Shown in pieces: positions 36,258 through 45,334 of a stretch of 64,000 nt of DNA. Every line of letters starts with the position of its first letter. Within the stretch, counting starts at the first letter, position 1. Origin of the DNA: Paraburkholderia guartelaensis (GTDB lineage Bacteria; Pseudomonadota; Gammaproteobacteria; Burkholderiales; Burkholderiaceae); assembly GCF_004353905.1 (NCBI RefSeq), contig NZ_SMOD01000009.1, forward strand, positions 62,001-126,000, read 5' to 3'. The position numbers and the translations under genes are program-made. Under the pieces are notes generated by a model that did no database searches, was not told the DNA's origin, and saw only the letters and a list, made by a program, of their open reading frames with translations.

Positions 36258-37142
36258 ATGACGATTTTTGGCATTCCGCTTCCGGCAATGCTGAGCCAGT
36301 TGCTGCTTGGGCTCGTGAACGGCTCGTTCTACGCGATCCTGAGCCTCGGTCTCGCGGTGATTTTCGGCATGCTCAACGTGATCAACTTCGCCCACGGCGC
36401 GTTGTTCATGCTGGGCGCGATGCTCACGTGGATGGGGCTCGCGTACTTCAATCTGCCGTACTGGGTGATGCTCGTCGTCGCTCCACTCGTGGTCGGCCTG
36501 TTCGGCGTCGTGATCGAGCGCACGATGCTGCGCTGGCTCTATCGGCTCGATCATCTGTACGGACTCCTGCTCACTTTTGGTCTCACGCTCGTGGTGGAGG
36601 GCGTGTTCCGGTCGATCTACGGCTCGTCGGGGCAGCCTTATGACGTACCCGATCTGCTCGCGGGCGCGACGAATCTCGGCTTCATGTATTTGCCCAACTA
36701 TCGCGCGTGGGTGGTGGTGGCTTCGCTTGCCGTGTGTTTCGCGACCTGGTTCGTGATCGAAAAGACACGTCTGGGGGCGTATCTGCGCGCTGGCACGGAG
36801 AATCCCAAGCTGGTCGAGGCGTTCGGCATCAACGTGCCGCTCATGATCACGCTCACCTACGGCTTTGGCGTCGCGCTCGCGGCGTTCGCAGGCGTGCTCG
36901 CCGCGCCCGTGATCCAGGTGTCGCCGCTCATGGGGCAGTCGATGATCATCACCGTGTTCGCCGTGGTCGTGATCGGCGGCATGGGTTCGATCATGGGCTC
37001 GATCCTCACCGGCCTCATGCTCGGCGTGATCGAAGGTTTCACGCGGGTGTTCTGGCCCGAGGCCTCCGCGACCGTGGTGTTCGTAATCATGGCGATCGTG
37101 CTGCTGATTCGCCCCGCTGGTCTCTTCGGCAAGGAACGATGA
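36258..37142 (+). CDS. Branched-chain-type ABC permease (LivH-like)
   Basis: 294 residues from the ATG at 36258. This is an inner-membrane permease with about 8 segments. Family motifs are LLLGLVNGSFYAILSLGLAVIFGMLNVINFAHGALFMLGA near the N terminus and VVIGGMGSIMGSILTGLMLGVIEGF near the C terminus. In-frame ATGs at 36210 and 36237 are possible, but the first lies inside the hairpin at 36167-36211, and the protein from 36258 begins like other LivH proteins (MTIFGIPLPAMLSQ). The stop overlaps the next start. Confidence 0.9.
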   Translation: MTIFGIPLPAMLSQLLLGLVNGSFYAILSLGLAVIFGMLNVINFAHGALFMLGAMLTWMGLAYFNLPYWVMLVVAPLVVGLFGVVIERTMLRWLYRLDHLYGLLLTFGLTLVVEGVFRSIYGSSGQPYDVPDLLAGATNLGFMYLPNYRAWVVVASLAVCFATWFVIEKTRLGAYLRAGTENPKLVEAFGINVPLMITLTYGFGVALAAFAGVLAAPVIQVSPLMGQSMIITVFAVVVIGGMGSIMGSILTGLMLGVIEGFTRVFWPEASATVVFVIMAIVLLIRPAGLFGKER

Positions 37143-38113
37143 TGCAAAGAAAAGCGCTCTATGGTTTGTTGCTGATCGGGCTGATCGTCGCGCCGTTCGC
37201 CGGCGCCTATCCGCTCTTCGTGATGAAGGTGCTGTGCTTCGCCCTGTTCGCCGCGGCGTTCAACCTGCTGATCGGCTACACGGGCCTGCTCTCGTTCGGC
37301 CACGCGATGTTTCTCGCGAGCGCCGGCTATACGGCCGGCTACGCGATCCAGTCGCTCAACTTCACGCCCGAGGTGGGCGTGCTCGCGGGCACGGCGGTGG
37401 CCACGGTCCTCGGGCTCGTGGTAGGCATCTTCGCGATTCGCCGGCAGGGCATCTACTTCTCGATGGTCACGCTCGCGCTCGCGCAGATGGTCTACTTCGT
37501 GTTCCTGCAGGCGCCGTTTACGCATGGCGAAGACGGCCTGCAAGGCGTGCCGCGCGGCAAGCTGTTCGGCGTGCTTTCGCTCGACTCCGATCTCTCGCTC
37601 TACTACGTCGTGCTCGTCGTGATGGTGCTCGCGTTCGGTCTGATCGTTCGCATCGTGCATTCGCCGTTCGGGCAGGTGCTCGTGGCGATCAAGGAGAACG
37701 AGCCGCGCGCCGTATCGCTTGGCTACGACACCGACCGCTTCAAGCTGCTCGCGTTCGTGTTGTCGGCGGGGCTCGCGGGTCTGGCCGGCGCGCTGAAGGT
37801 ACTCGTGCTCGGCTTCGAGACGCTCGGCGACGCGTACTGGACCATGTCCGGCCTCGTGATCCTCATGACGCTCGTGGGCGGCATGGGCACGCTGTTCGGG
37901 CCGCTGCTTGGCGCCACGCTCATCGTCGCGCTGGAGGACCGGTTGGGCGACATCGGCACGGCGCTCGCAAGAGGGACGGGCGTAGAGTGGTTCCGCTCAC
38001 TCGGTGAGTCCACAACGATCGTCACGGGCATCATTTTCATTGCCTGCGTGCTGGCGTTCCGGCGCGGCATTGTCGGCGAGATCGTGGCGCGCGTGCGGCC
38101 CCTGCGCGCGTGA
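37142..38113 (+). CDS. Branched-chain-type ABC permease (LivM-like)
   Basis: 323 residues. This is the second permease of the first importer, with about 9 membrane segments. It contains AFNLLIGYTGLLSFGHAMFLASAGYTAGYA and the LivM cytoplasmic loop FGQVLVAIKENEPRAVSLGYDTDRFKLLAFVLSA, which contacts the ATPases. Two adjacent ATGs (37139 and 37142) overlap the livH stop; the second has better spacing from the AAGGAA site. It is the last gene of the operon. Confidence 0.92.
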   Translation: MQRKALYGLLLIGLIVAPFAGAYPLFVMKVLCFALFAAAFNLLIGYTGLLSFGHAMFLASAGYTAGYAIQSLNFTPEVGVLAGTAVATVLGLVVGIFAIRRQGIYFSMVTLALAQMVYFVFLQAPFTHGEDGLQGVPRGKLFGVLSLDSDLSLYYVVLVVMVLAFGLIVRIVHSPFGQVLVAIKENEPRAVSLGYDTDRFKLLAFVLSAGLAGLAGALKVLVLGFETLGDAYWTMSGLVILMTLVGGMGTLFGPLLGATLIVALEDRLGDIGTALARGTGVEWFRSLGESTTIVTGIIFIACVLAFRRGIVGEIVARVRPLRA

Positions 38114-38147
38114 CGGACTGGCGTGCCAGGACTGCTCCGGACTGCGA

Positions 38148-38433
38148 TAGAATGGTCGCTCACCGGCCCGATCTGGCGAAAGCCGAGCAAAGATGTCGCG
38201 CTGCGGCATGCCGCAGGGGCGCGCCGTGCGACAAATCTGTGGCGACGCGCCCCAATTCGGTGCCGCACTGCACCACTAGGGTAAATGCTAGTTGCTGCAG
38301 AGGGGGGTGAAGTTTAAAGTTGCACCTAGTTCTGATGCACCGAATTTGCAGGTGGAGAACGAGGAGACAACTGAGGCACCAAGTGCCCGGACAAGGAAGC
38401 GCTGTTGGATGAGAGTCCAACAGCGCTTTTTAT
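38148..38433 (+). ncRNA. Possible small RNA ending at a strong terminator
   Basis: A TAGAAT at 38148-38153 could start a transcript near 38160 that ends at the terminator 38398-38433, giving about 270 nt. Inside are the palindrome CTGCGGCATGCCGCAG (38201-38216) and the stem GGGGCGC/GCGCCCC (38216-38222 with 38247-38253). There is no -35 match worth trusting and no known family recognised. The alternative is a long livM 3' untranslated region. Confidence 0.3.
38398..38433 (+). terminator. Strong intrinsic terminator
   Basis: A perfect 12-bp stem AGCGCTGTTGGA / TCCAACAGCGCT with a 6-nt loop is followed by a T tract. It lies 285 nt downstream of the livM stop. Confidence 0.9.
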
Positions 38434-38461
38434 ATTTCTGCGCGCCTTTTTTCAACGGCGG

Positions 38462-38747
38462 GCCGATTATCTTTTCTCCGATGCGGCGGCCGCTCGACCT
38501 ACGCACTTTCGGCACTTTCGGCACTTTCGCACGCGCCGATTATCCCTTCCCAAATTACGCAAATCAGGCCACACAGCCGGCTTCGCCCGCTGCACAAGCG
38601 TTTGGGCATTACGCAAAGCGAGCGCGCAATTGCCCTCACTGTAAGCTGATGGAAAGCGCTTGCCATCTGAATACGCAGACCGCTACACTCGCCAATCACC
38701 GACCATGCGGTCAGCATTTTTGCGTTGATTTCCCGCAGCCGATTATC
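38462..38747. repeat. Three exact copies of GCCGATTATC
   Basis: Copies lie at 38462-38471, 38535-38544 and 38738-38747, all on the plus strand, spaced 73 and 203 nt. They precede a binding-protein gene. A candidate regulator-binding site. Confidence 0.6.
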
Positions 38748-38826
38748 GATTTGCCTTTGAGGTAATTGGCCGCGGCACGCCACAAAATCCGTAGCAATAA
38801 AGAAAACGAATATCGAAGGAGTGGAG

Positions 38827-39993
38827 ATGCAGTTGGTTTTGCGCTGGATGGGGGCGGCTTGTGTCGCGACCGGGATGCTCGCGGCGACGGCCGGCGGGGC
38901 GTATGCAGATGTGAAGATCGGTGTGACGCTGTCGGCAACGGGGCCGGCTGCCTCGCTCGGGATTCCGGAAAAGAACACGGTTGCGCTGCTGCCGAAGGAA
39001 ATCGCGGGCCAAAAAGTCGATTACATCGTGCTCGACGACGCCACGGATTCGACCCAGGCGGTGAAGAACGCGCGCAAGCTCACGAGCGAAGATCATGTCG
39101 ACGCCTTGATCGGCTCGACTGTCGTGCCCAACTCGCTTGCCATGATCGACGTGGCTGCGGAAACGTCCACGCCGATGATCTCCATGGCCGCAGCGGCGTC
39201 CATCGTCGAACCGATGGATGCCAAGCGCTCGTGGGTCTTCAAGACCCCGCAGAACGACGCGCTGATGGCCGGCGCCATCGCGCAGCACATGGCCGCGCAC
39301 GGCGTGAAGACGGTGGCCTTCATCGGCTTCGCAGACGCCTATGGCGAGAGCTGGTACAAGGAATTCAGCGCGGCCGCCGCAAAGCAGAACATCAAGGTCG
39401 TCGCGAACGAACGCTTTGCGCGTAACGACGCCTCGGTCACGGGCCAGGTGCTCAAGATGATCTCGCAGCACCCCGACGCGGTGCTCATCGCGGGTGCGGG
39501 TACGCCGGCCGCGTTGCCGCAGAAGACGCTCAAGGAGCGCGGCTACGCGGGCAAGTACTACCAGACGCACGGCGTGGCCAACAACGACTTCCTGCGCGTA
39601 TGCGGCAAGGACTGTGACGGCACGTATCTGCCCGCAGGGCCGCTGCTCGTCGCCGATCAATTGCCTGATTCGAATCCCGTGAAGCAATCGGCGCTTGCCT
39701 ATAAGGCCGCGTACGAAAAGGCCTATGGCGCAGGCTCGATCTCGACTTTCGGCGGTCACGCGTGGGACGCGGGCCTCTTGCTCCAGCACGCGATTCCGGT
39801 CGCTCTGAAAGCCGGCCAGCCGGGCTCGAAGGCCTTCCGCGAAGCGCTGCGCGCCGCGCTTGAAAACTCGCATGACGTCGCAGGCGCGCACGGCATCTTC
39901 AACATGAGCGCGACGGACCACGCGGGTCTCGACCAGCGTGCCCGCGTGATGGTGGAGATCGTCGGCGGCAAGTGGAAACTCGCAGGCGATTGA
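38827..39993 (+). CDS. Periplasmic substrate-binding protein, HAAT family (first of a tandem pair)
   Basis: 388 residues. It has a signal peptide (about 1-26, ending GGAYA/D). The mature protein begins DVKIGVTLSATGPAASLGIPEKNTVALLPKEIAG and includes GVANNDFLRVCGKDCDGTYLPAGP, with two cysteines positioned for a disulfide. The next gene encodes a close paralogue sharing long identical stretches, so this is a tandem duplication. The ATG at 38827 is chosen over the GTG at 38821 because the GTG overlaps the AAGGAG Shine-Dalgarno. It has its own terminator (40021), so it is expressed separately from its paralogue. Confidence 0.92.
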   Translation: MQLVLRWMGAACVATGMLAATAGGAYADVKIGVTLSATGPAASLGIPEKNTVALLPKEIAGQKVDYIVLDDATDSTQAVKNARKLTSEDHVDALIGSTVVPNSLAMIDVAAETSTPMISMAAAASIVEPMDAKRSWVFKTPQNDALMAGAIAQHMAAHGVKTVAFIGFADAYGESWYKEFSAAAAKQNIKVVANERFARNDASVTGQVLKMISQHPDAVLIAGAGTPAALPQKTLKERGYAGKYYQTHGVANNDFLRVCGKDCDGTYLPAGPLLVADQLPDSNPVKQSALAYKAAYEKAYGAGSISTFGGHAWDAGLLLQHAIPVALKAGQPGSKAFREALRAALENSHDVAGAHGIFNMSATDHAGLDQRARVMVEIVGGKWKLAGD

Positions 39994-40020
39994 GCGCCGG
40001 TTGAATGACACACGAAACAC

Positions 40021-40052
40021 AAAAAGGCACGCTCATTCGAGGTGCCTTTTTT
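40021..40052 (+). terminator. Terminator after the first tandem binding-protein gene
   Basis: Stem AAAAAGGCAC / GTGCCTTTTT with a loop of about 12 nt, running into the T tract. It starts 28 nt after the stop. Confidence 0.88.
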
Positions 40053-40197
40053 GTTGCCGTCGCAACAGATTCGCAGCAGCAGGGAAAGCAGTAAAGGCAA
40101 GGCAGCAGGCAGTCGATAAAAAGGGAAAGCGCACCCACGCGCGCGGCGGCTTGTGCGGCGCCGCAGGCAGGGAAAACCATGCATTACACGCGCGATC

Positions 40198-40253
40198 CCG
40201 ATTACTACACTCAAAGGCCGGCGCCGATTCACGAACATCCTAGTAATCGGCGC
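40198..40253 (+). promoter_or_regulatory. Overlapping inverted repeats upstream of the second binding-protein gene
   Basis: CCGATTACTA (40198-40207) is repeated inverted as TAGTAATCGG (40241-40250), centres 43 nt apart. GCGCCGATT (40221-40229) pairs with AATCGGCGC (40245-40253). Both use the same AATCGG, so the two pairings exclude each other. This could be a looped operator or a switchable leader. Confidence 0.5.
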
Positions 40254-40297
40254 AGGATCAATCGACAACACGCAGACCAAGCGTTTGGAGACGCGCA

Positions 40298-41467
40298 ATG
40301 AAAACGAAGAAGTGGGTTTTGAGCTCGATTAGTGCCGGACTCGCAGCGGCGCTGATGGGCACGGCGGGCATCGCCGCCGCGCAGGTGAAGATTGGCGTGA
40401 CGCTCTCGGCAACGGGGCCGGCCGCGTCGCTCGGCATTCCGGAGAAGAACACCATCGCGCTGCTGCCCAAGGAAATCGCGGGCAAGAGCGTGCAGTACAT
40501 CGTGCTCGACGACGCCTCGGACACGAGCAAGGCAGTGCAGAACACGCACAAGCTGATCGACGAAGACCACGTGGACGCCATCATCGGCTCGTCGGTCACG
40601 CCGAATTCGCTCGCCATGCTCGACGTCGTCGCGCAGGGCAAGACGCCGATGATCTCGCTCGCAGCGTCCGCCGCGATTGTCGAGCCGATCGACGCGAAGC
40701 GTCAGTGGGCCTTCAAGACGCCGCAGAACGACAGCTTGATGGCCGACGCGCTCGCGAGCTACATGGAGAAGCAGGGCGTGAAGACGGTGGGCTTCATCGG
40801 CTTCACCGACGCCTACGGCGACAGCTGGCTCAAGGAGTTCAACGCAGCGGCCGCGAAGCACAACCTCAAGGTCGTGGCGAGCGAGCGCTATAACCGCACC
40901 GATTCGTCGGTGACGGGCCAGGCGCTCAAGCTGATGTCGGCGAACCCCGATGCGATCCTGATCGCAGGTTCTGGCACGCCAGCGGCGCTGCCTTCGACCA
41001 CCCTCAAGGACCGCGGCTACAAGGGCAAGGTGTATCAGACGCACGGCGTGGCAAATAACGACTTCCTGCGCGTCTGCGGGAAGGATTGCGAGGGCGAACT
41101 GCTGCCCGCAGGCCCGATTCTCGTGGCCGATCAGTTGCCCGATTCGAACCCTGTGAAGAAGTCGGCGCTGGCCTACAAGACGGCCTATGAGAAGGCCTAT
41201 GGCGTTGGCACGGTGGCGACCTTCGGCGGTCATGCATGGGACGCCGGCCAGTTGCTCCAGCGCGCGATTCCGGTCGCGCTGAAGGCGGGTCAGCCTGGCA
41301 CCGAGGCGTTCCGTGTGGCGCTGCGCGCCGCGCTCGAAAACTCGCAGGACGTGGCGGGCGCGCATGGCATCTTCAACATGAGCGCGACGGATCATGCGGG
41401 CCTCGACCAGCGCGCGCGCGTGATCGTCGAGATCGTCAACAACAAGTGGAAGCTGCAGAGCGAATAA
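40298..41467 (+). CDS. Periplasmic substrate-binding protein, HAAT family (second of a tandem pair)
   Basis: 389 residues. It is a paralogue of the preceding gene: the same mature start (QVKIGVTLSATGPAASLGIPEKNT), GVANNDFLRVCGKDCEGELLPAGP, and an almost identical C-terminal half (AGAHGIFNMSATDHAGLDQRARV). The signal peptide is about 1-28 (ending GIAAA/Q). The divergence in the middle suggests different ligand preferences for a shared permease. It is followed by a hairpin (41478-41505) and then the permease genes of the second importer. Confidence 0.92.
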   Translation: MKTKKWVLSSISAGLAAALMGTAGIAAAQVKIGVTLSATGPAASLGIPEKNTIALLPKEIAGKSVQYIVLDDASDTSKAVQNTHKLIDEDHVDAIIGSSVTPNSLAMLDVVAQGKTPMISLAASAAIVEPIDAKRQWAFKTPQNDSLMADALASYMEKQGVKTVGFIGFTDAYGDSWLKEFNAAAAKHNLKVVASERYNRTDSSVTGQALKLMSANPDAILIAGSGTPAALPSTTLKDRGYKGKVYQTHGVANNDFLRVCGKDCEGELLPAGPILVADQLPDSNPVKKSALAYKTAYEKAYGVGTVATFGGHAWDAGQLLQRAIPVALKAGQPGTEAFRVALRAALENSQDVAGAHGIFNMSATDHAGLDQRARVIVEIVNNKWKLQSE

Positions 41468-41477
41468 CGTGCTGCGC

Positions 41478-41505
41478 ACGGGAAAGCGCCGCGCGTTTTC
41501 CCGTG
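41478..41505 (+). terminator. Hairpin after the second binding-protein gene
   Basis: CACGGGAAA / TTTCCCGTG form a perfect 9-bp stem 11 nt past the stop, with no T tract. Probably a 3'-stabilising structure or partial terminator between the binding-protein and permease genes. Confidence 0.55.
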
Positions 41506-41717
41506 AAACACGCGCGCGTGTCACGGCGTCATTCTGGCCACTGACAATCGAGCACAAGCAGGAACAAGCATGACCGGTGTGCCGCTTCTTCGCTGCGCAC
41601 CGGCTTTTCACACATCAGGTCCGAACCGCGCGCTCGCCGGTTCGTTTCACGCCAGCATTTCCGTTTTTTCGACGTCGCTGTTTTCCAGGTTCCAGAAGGT
41701 TTCAGGAAGAGGGGAGT

Positions 41718-42773
41718 ATGGATTTATCGATCGCCGCGATCCTCGCGCAGGACGGCATCACCACCGGTGCGATCTATGCGCTGCTAGCGCTCGCCCTGGT
41801 GCTGGTGTTCTCCGTTACGCGGGTGATCTTCATCCCGCAGGGCGAATTCGTTTCGTATGGCGCGCTGACGCTCGCCGCGCTGCAATCGCAGAAGTTTCCC
41901 GCCACCTGCTGGCTGCTCGTCGCGCTCGGCGCGGCGTGCTTCGTGGTCGAGACCGCCGGGCTCGTGCGTCACGCCGAGCGGCGTCGCCACGCGGCGCGCA
42001 CGCTCGTGACGCTTGCAGGCAAGTATCTGCTCTTTCCCATTGCGCTCTATGCGGTGACACGCGGCCTAGCGAGCCAGCAGTTGCCCATGCTCGTACAGAT
42101 CGCGCTCACGCTTGCGATCGTCGTGCCGATGGGGCCGTTCATCTATCGCCTCGCGTATGAGCCCATCGCCGAAGCGACCACGCTGCTGCTCCTGATCGTT
42201 GCGGTGGCTGTGCACTTCGCGATGGTGGGCCTCGGGCTCGTGATGTTCGGCGCGGAAGGCTCGCGCACGAACGCATTCTCCGACGCCAACTTCAACGTCG
42301 GCAGCCTGTCGATCTCGGGCCAAAGCCTCTGGGTGATCGGCACGGCCGCCGTCTTGATCGTCGCGCTGTATCTCTATTTCGATCGCACGATCTCGGGCAA
42401 GGCGTTGCGCGCGACCTCGGTGAACCGGCTCGGCGCGCGGCTCGTCGGTATCGGCACTACGCAGGCCGGGCGGCTCGCGTTCACGCTCGCCGCGGGCCTC
42501 GGTGCGCTGTGCGGCATCCTCGTCTCGCCACTCACCACCATCTACTACGACTCGGGCTTTCTGATCGGCCTCAAGGGCTTCGTAGGCGCCATTATCGGCG
42601 GCCTGGTGAGCTATCCGCTGGCTGCGGCAGGTTCCGTGCTCGTGGGCCTGCTGGAGTCTTACTCGTCGTTCTGGGCGAGCTCTTACAAGGAAGTGATCGT
42701 GTTCACGCTGATCATCCCCGTGCTGCTGTGGCGCTCGCTCTCGACGCCGCACGCCGAAGAGGAAGAGGAGTGA
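41718..42773 (+). CDS. Branched-chain-type ABC permease (LivH-like), second importer
   Basis: 351 residues, longer than typical LivH (about 300). It begins MDLSIAAILAQDGITTGAIYALLALALVLVFSVTRVIFIPQGEFVSYGAL and ends with GFVGAIIGGLVSYPLAAAGSVLVGLLESY plus an acidic tail. The extra length is an insertion around residues 65-120 that contains a charged loop (RHAERRRHAARTLVTLAGKY) between membrane segments. A GAGGGGAG ribosome site precedes the ATG. The fused permease-ATPase gene follows after 4 nt. Confidence 0.9.
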   Translation: MDLSIAAILAQDGITTGAIYALLALALVLVFSVTRVIFIPQGEFVSYGALTLAALQSQKFPATCWLLVALGAACFVVETAGLVRHAERRRHAARTLVTLAGKYLLFPIALYAVTRGLASQQLPMLVQIALTLAIVVPMGPFIYRLAYEPIAEATTLLLLIVAVAVHFAMVGLGLVMFGAEGSRTNAFSDANFNVGSLSISGQSLWVIGTAAVLIVALYLYFDRTISGKALRATSVNRLGARLVGIGTTQAGRLAFTLAAGLGALCGILVSPLTTIYYDSGFLIGLKGFVGAIIGGLVSYPLAAAGSVLVGLLESYSSFWASSYKEVIVFTLIIPVLLWRSLSTPHAEEEEE

Positions 42774-42777
42774 CGCG

Positions 42778-44565
42778 ATGAAACGATTCGTCATGCACAA
42801 CCGCTTCTTCTGGCTGTTCCTCGTGGTGATGTTCGCGTTGCCGGTGCTGCCGCATCCGGTGCACGTGCCCGAGTACTGGATCACGCTGCTCAACTACATC
42901 GGCCTGTATTCGATCGTCGCGATCGGGCTCGTGCTGCTCACCGGCATCGGCGGGATGACGAGCTTCGGGCAGGCGGCGTTCGTCGGGCTCGGTGCTTATG
43001 CGACCGCGTATCTGACGACGCAGTACGGCGTTTCGCCGTGGCTCGCCCTGATTGTCGGCGTGGTGATCACGGCGCTCGTGGCGCTCGTTCTGGGGCTCGT
43101 CACGATGCGTCTGTCTGGCCACTTCCTGCCGCTCGGCACGATCGCCTGGGGCCTCGCGCTGTTCTTCCTGTTCGGCAACCTCGACATGCTCGGCAAGTAC
43201 GACGGCATCAACGGCATTCCCGTGCTGAACGTGCTGGGCATCGACCTCGAATCGGGTCGCCATATTTACTACCTGATCTGGGTCGTGGTGCTTGCCTCCG
43301 TGGTGTCTGTTCAGAATCTGCTTAATAGCCGCATGGGGCGGGCGATTCGCGCGCTGCGCGGCGGCGGCATGATGGCCGAGGCAATGGGCGTGAACACCGG
43401 TTGGATGCGTGTGGTGATCTTCGTCTATGCGGCCGTGCTCGCAGCCGTTTCGGGCTTCCTGTACGCGCATTTGCAGCGTGCGGTGAACCCGACGCCGTTC
43501 GGTCTGAATCACGGTATCGAGTATCTCTTCATGGCCGTGGTAGGTGGCGTGGCGCACGTCTGGGGCGCGGTGCTGGGCGCGGCGATTCTCACCGTGCTGC
43601 AGGATTGGCTGCAAACGTTGCTGCCGAAGCTGCTTGGCGAGAACGGCAACTTCGAGATCATCGTGTTCGGCATTCTGATGGTGCTGCTGCTGCAATACGC
43701 GCGGCGCGGCGTCTGGCCGTTCGTGGCGCGCTTTTTCCCACGCGGTCCGCAGGCGCATGTGCCCGAGCATGCCGAAGCTTTGCCGCAGCGCAGCAAGCCG
43801 GCCACCGGTGAAATGCTGCTGACGGTGAACAAGGCGCGCAAGCAGTTCGGCGGCCTCGTGGCCGTGAACGACGTGAGCTTCGAAGTGAAGGCGGGGCAGA
43901 TCATCGGTCTGATCGGTCCCAACGGCGCGGGCAAGTCGACGACCTTCAACCTCGTCACCGGCGTGCTTCAGCCGACGAGCGGCGAGATCACGTTCCGCGG
44001 CGAGCGCATCGAGAGCCTGACTTCACGTGAAATCGTCGCGCGTGGCATTGGCCGCACGTTCCAGCACGTCAAGTTGCTGCCGACGATGACGGTGCTCGAG
44101 AACGTCGCCATCGGCGCTCATCTGCGTGGTCATGCGGGCGTGCTGCGCAGCGTGGCCAAGCTCAATGCCACGGAAGAAGGGCGGCTCATGAGCGAGGCGG
44201 CGAAGCAGATCCGCCGCGTGGGCCTCGAACAGCATATGTATGACGAGGCGGGCAGCCTCGCGCTCGGTCAGCAACGCATCCTGGAGATTGCACGCGCGCT
44301 GTGCTGCGATCCGACCTTGCTGCTGCTCGACGAGCCTGCGGCTGGCCTGCGTTACAAGGAAAAGCAACAGTTGGCGGCATTGCTGCGCAAGCTGAGAGAA
44401 GAGGGGATGAGCGTGCTGCTGGTCGAACACGACATGGATTTCGTGATGAATCTCACCGACCGCCTCGTGGTGATGGAGTTCGGCACGCGCATCGCAGAAG
44501 GTTTGCCGGAAGAGGTGCAGAAGGATCCGGCTGTGCTGGAAGCGTATCTGGGCGGGGTGGAATGA
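42778..44565 (+). CDS. Fused ABC permease-ATPase (LivM-LivG)
   Basis: 595 residues. Residues 1-320 are a LivM-type permease ([61 protein letters not shown]). A short linker (about 320-342) leads to a LivG-type ATPase (343-595) with Walker [13 protein letters not shown], a degenerate signature [16 protein letters not shown], Walker [16 protein letters not shown] and switch His in LLVEHDMD. The fusion ties one ATPase permanently to its permease. The stop overlaps the next start (ATGA). Confidence 0.94.
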   Translation: MKRFVMHNRFFWLFLVVMFALPVLPHPVHVPEYWITLLNYIGLYSIVAIGLVLLTGIGGMTSFGQAAFVGLGAYATAYLTTQYGVSPWLALIVGVVITALVALVLGLVTMRLSGHFLPLGTIAWGLALFFLFGNLDMLGKYDGINGIPVLNVLGIDLESGRHIYYLIWVVVLASVVSVQNLLNSRMGRAIRALRGGGMMAEAMGVNTGWMRVVIFVYAAVLAAVSGFLYAHLQRAVNPTPFGLNHGIEYLFMAVVGGVAHVWGAVLGAAILTVLQDWLQTLLPKLLGENGNFEIIVFGILMVLLLQYARRGVWPFVARFFPRGPQAHVPEHAEALPQRSKPATGEMLLTVNKARKQFGGLVAVNDVSFEVKAGQIIGLIGPNGAGKSTTFNLVTGVLQPTSGEITFRGERIESLTSREIVARGIGRTFQHVKLLPTMTVLENVAIGAHLRGHAGVLRSVAKLNATEEGRLMSEAAKQIRRVGLEQHMYDEAGSLALGQQRILEIARALCCDPTLLLLDEPAAGLRYKEKQQLAALLRKLREEGMSVLLVEHDMDFVMNLTDRLVVMEFGTRIAEGLPEEVQKDPAVLEAYLGGVE

Positions 44566-45311
44566 TGACGACTCCCGTACTGGAAGTTTCCGGACTCGCG
44601 GTTCGTTACGGCAAGATCGAGGCGCTGCACAAGGCGGCGATCAAGGTGGGCGCGGGGCAAATCGTCTCCGTGATCGGTCCGAACGGCGCGGGCAAGTCCA
44701 CGCTGCTCAACGCCATCATGGGCGCGCTGCCCATGACGGGGCACGCGAGTGGCCGCATCGCTTATATGGGCGAAGAGATTGGCGCGCTGCCGATCGAGCG
44801 GCGCGTGGCGCGCGGCATGTGTCTCGTGCCGGAAAAGCGCGAGCTGTTCGCCTCGATGACGGTGGAGGACAACCTCGTGCTCGGCGCGTATCGTCGCAAG
44901 CGCGCCGGCGAGCGTAATTTCCTCGATCAACTCGAACCGGTTTTCGCGCTGTTTCCGCGCTTGAAGGAACGCCGTGCGCAGGCGGCTGGCACGCTCTCGG
45001 GCGGCGAGCGCCAGATGCTCGCGGTCGGCCGCGCATTGATGGGCAAGCCTGATCTGCTGATGCTCGACGAGCCGAGCCTCGGTCTCGCGCCGCTGATCGT
45101 GAAGGAAATCTTCCACATCATCAGCGCGCTGCGGCAAACCGGTGTCGCAACGCTCCTGATCGAGCAGAACGCGCGCGCTGCACTGCAGATTTCCGACTAC
45201 GGCTACGTGCTGGAAACCGGCGACCTGGCGCTCGAAGGACCGGCGGGGGAGTTGGCCCAAAACCCACGCGTGATTGAAACGTATCTCGGGTTGGCGAAGA
45301 AACCAGTCTGA
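44562..45311 (+). CDS. Branched-chain-type ABC ATPase (LivF-like), second importer
   Basis: 249 residues. This is the partner ATPase of the LivM-LivG fusion. Walker [13 protein letters not shown] (Lys intact, unlike the first importer's LivF), signature [15 protein letters not shown], Walker [14 protein letters not shown] and switch LLIEQNAR are all present. Tandem ATGs at 44562 and 44565 overlap the preceding stop. It ends 23 nt before the combined terminator/parS palindrome. Confidence 0.93.
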   Translation: MMTTPVLEVSGLAVRYGKIEALHKAAIKVGAGQIVSVIGPNGAGKSTLLNAIMGALPMTGHASGRIAYMGEEIGALPIERRVARGMCLVPEKRELFASMTVEDNLVLGAYRRKRAGERNFLDQLEPVFALFPRLKERRAQAAGTLSGGERQMLAVGRALMGKPDLLMLDEPSLGLAPLIVKEIFHIISALRQTGVATLLIEQNARAALQISDYGYVLETGDLALEGPAGELAQNPRVIETYLGLAKKPV

Positions 45312-45334
45312 CTTCGTCTATCGCTGTAGAAATG

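Larger units (their letters stand above)
38114..38826. other. Intergenic region between the two ABC importer operons
   Basis: This 713-nt stretch has no credible protein gene. It contains a candidate -10 (TAGAAT, 38148), a structured stretch to 38260, a strong terminator at 38398-38433, a 9-nt tandem repeat GCACTTTCG x3 (38503-38529), and three exact copies of GCCGATTATC (38462, 38535, 38738). The AAGGAG site for the next gene is at 38816. Confidence 0.55.

Noticed and set aside
38503..38529. Tandem repeat GCACTTTCG x3
   Set aside because: Only 27 nt; likely slippage, no associated function visible. Not a CRISPR or integron repeat.
38821..38826. GTG start six nt upstream of the first tandem binding-protein gene
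   Set aside because: The GTG overlaps the AAGGAG ribosome site, so the ATG at 38827 is preferred. The same reasoning moves the atpE start from 53121 to 53127.
41495..41510. Near match to parS (GTTTTCCCGTGAAACA)
   Set aside because: It has three mismatches including the central hexamer, and is explained by the CACGGGAAA/TTTCCCGTG hairpin after the binding-protein gene.
44019..44034. CACGTG-centred palindrome TTCACGTGAA inside the LivM-LivG gene
   Set aside because: Only the inner 10 nt match parS; the outer positions disagree, so ParB binding is unlikely.
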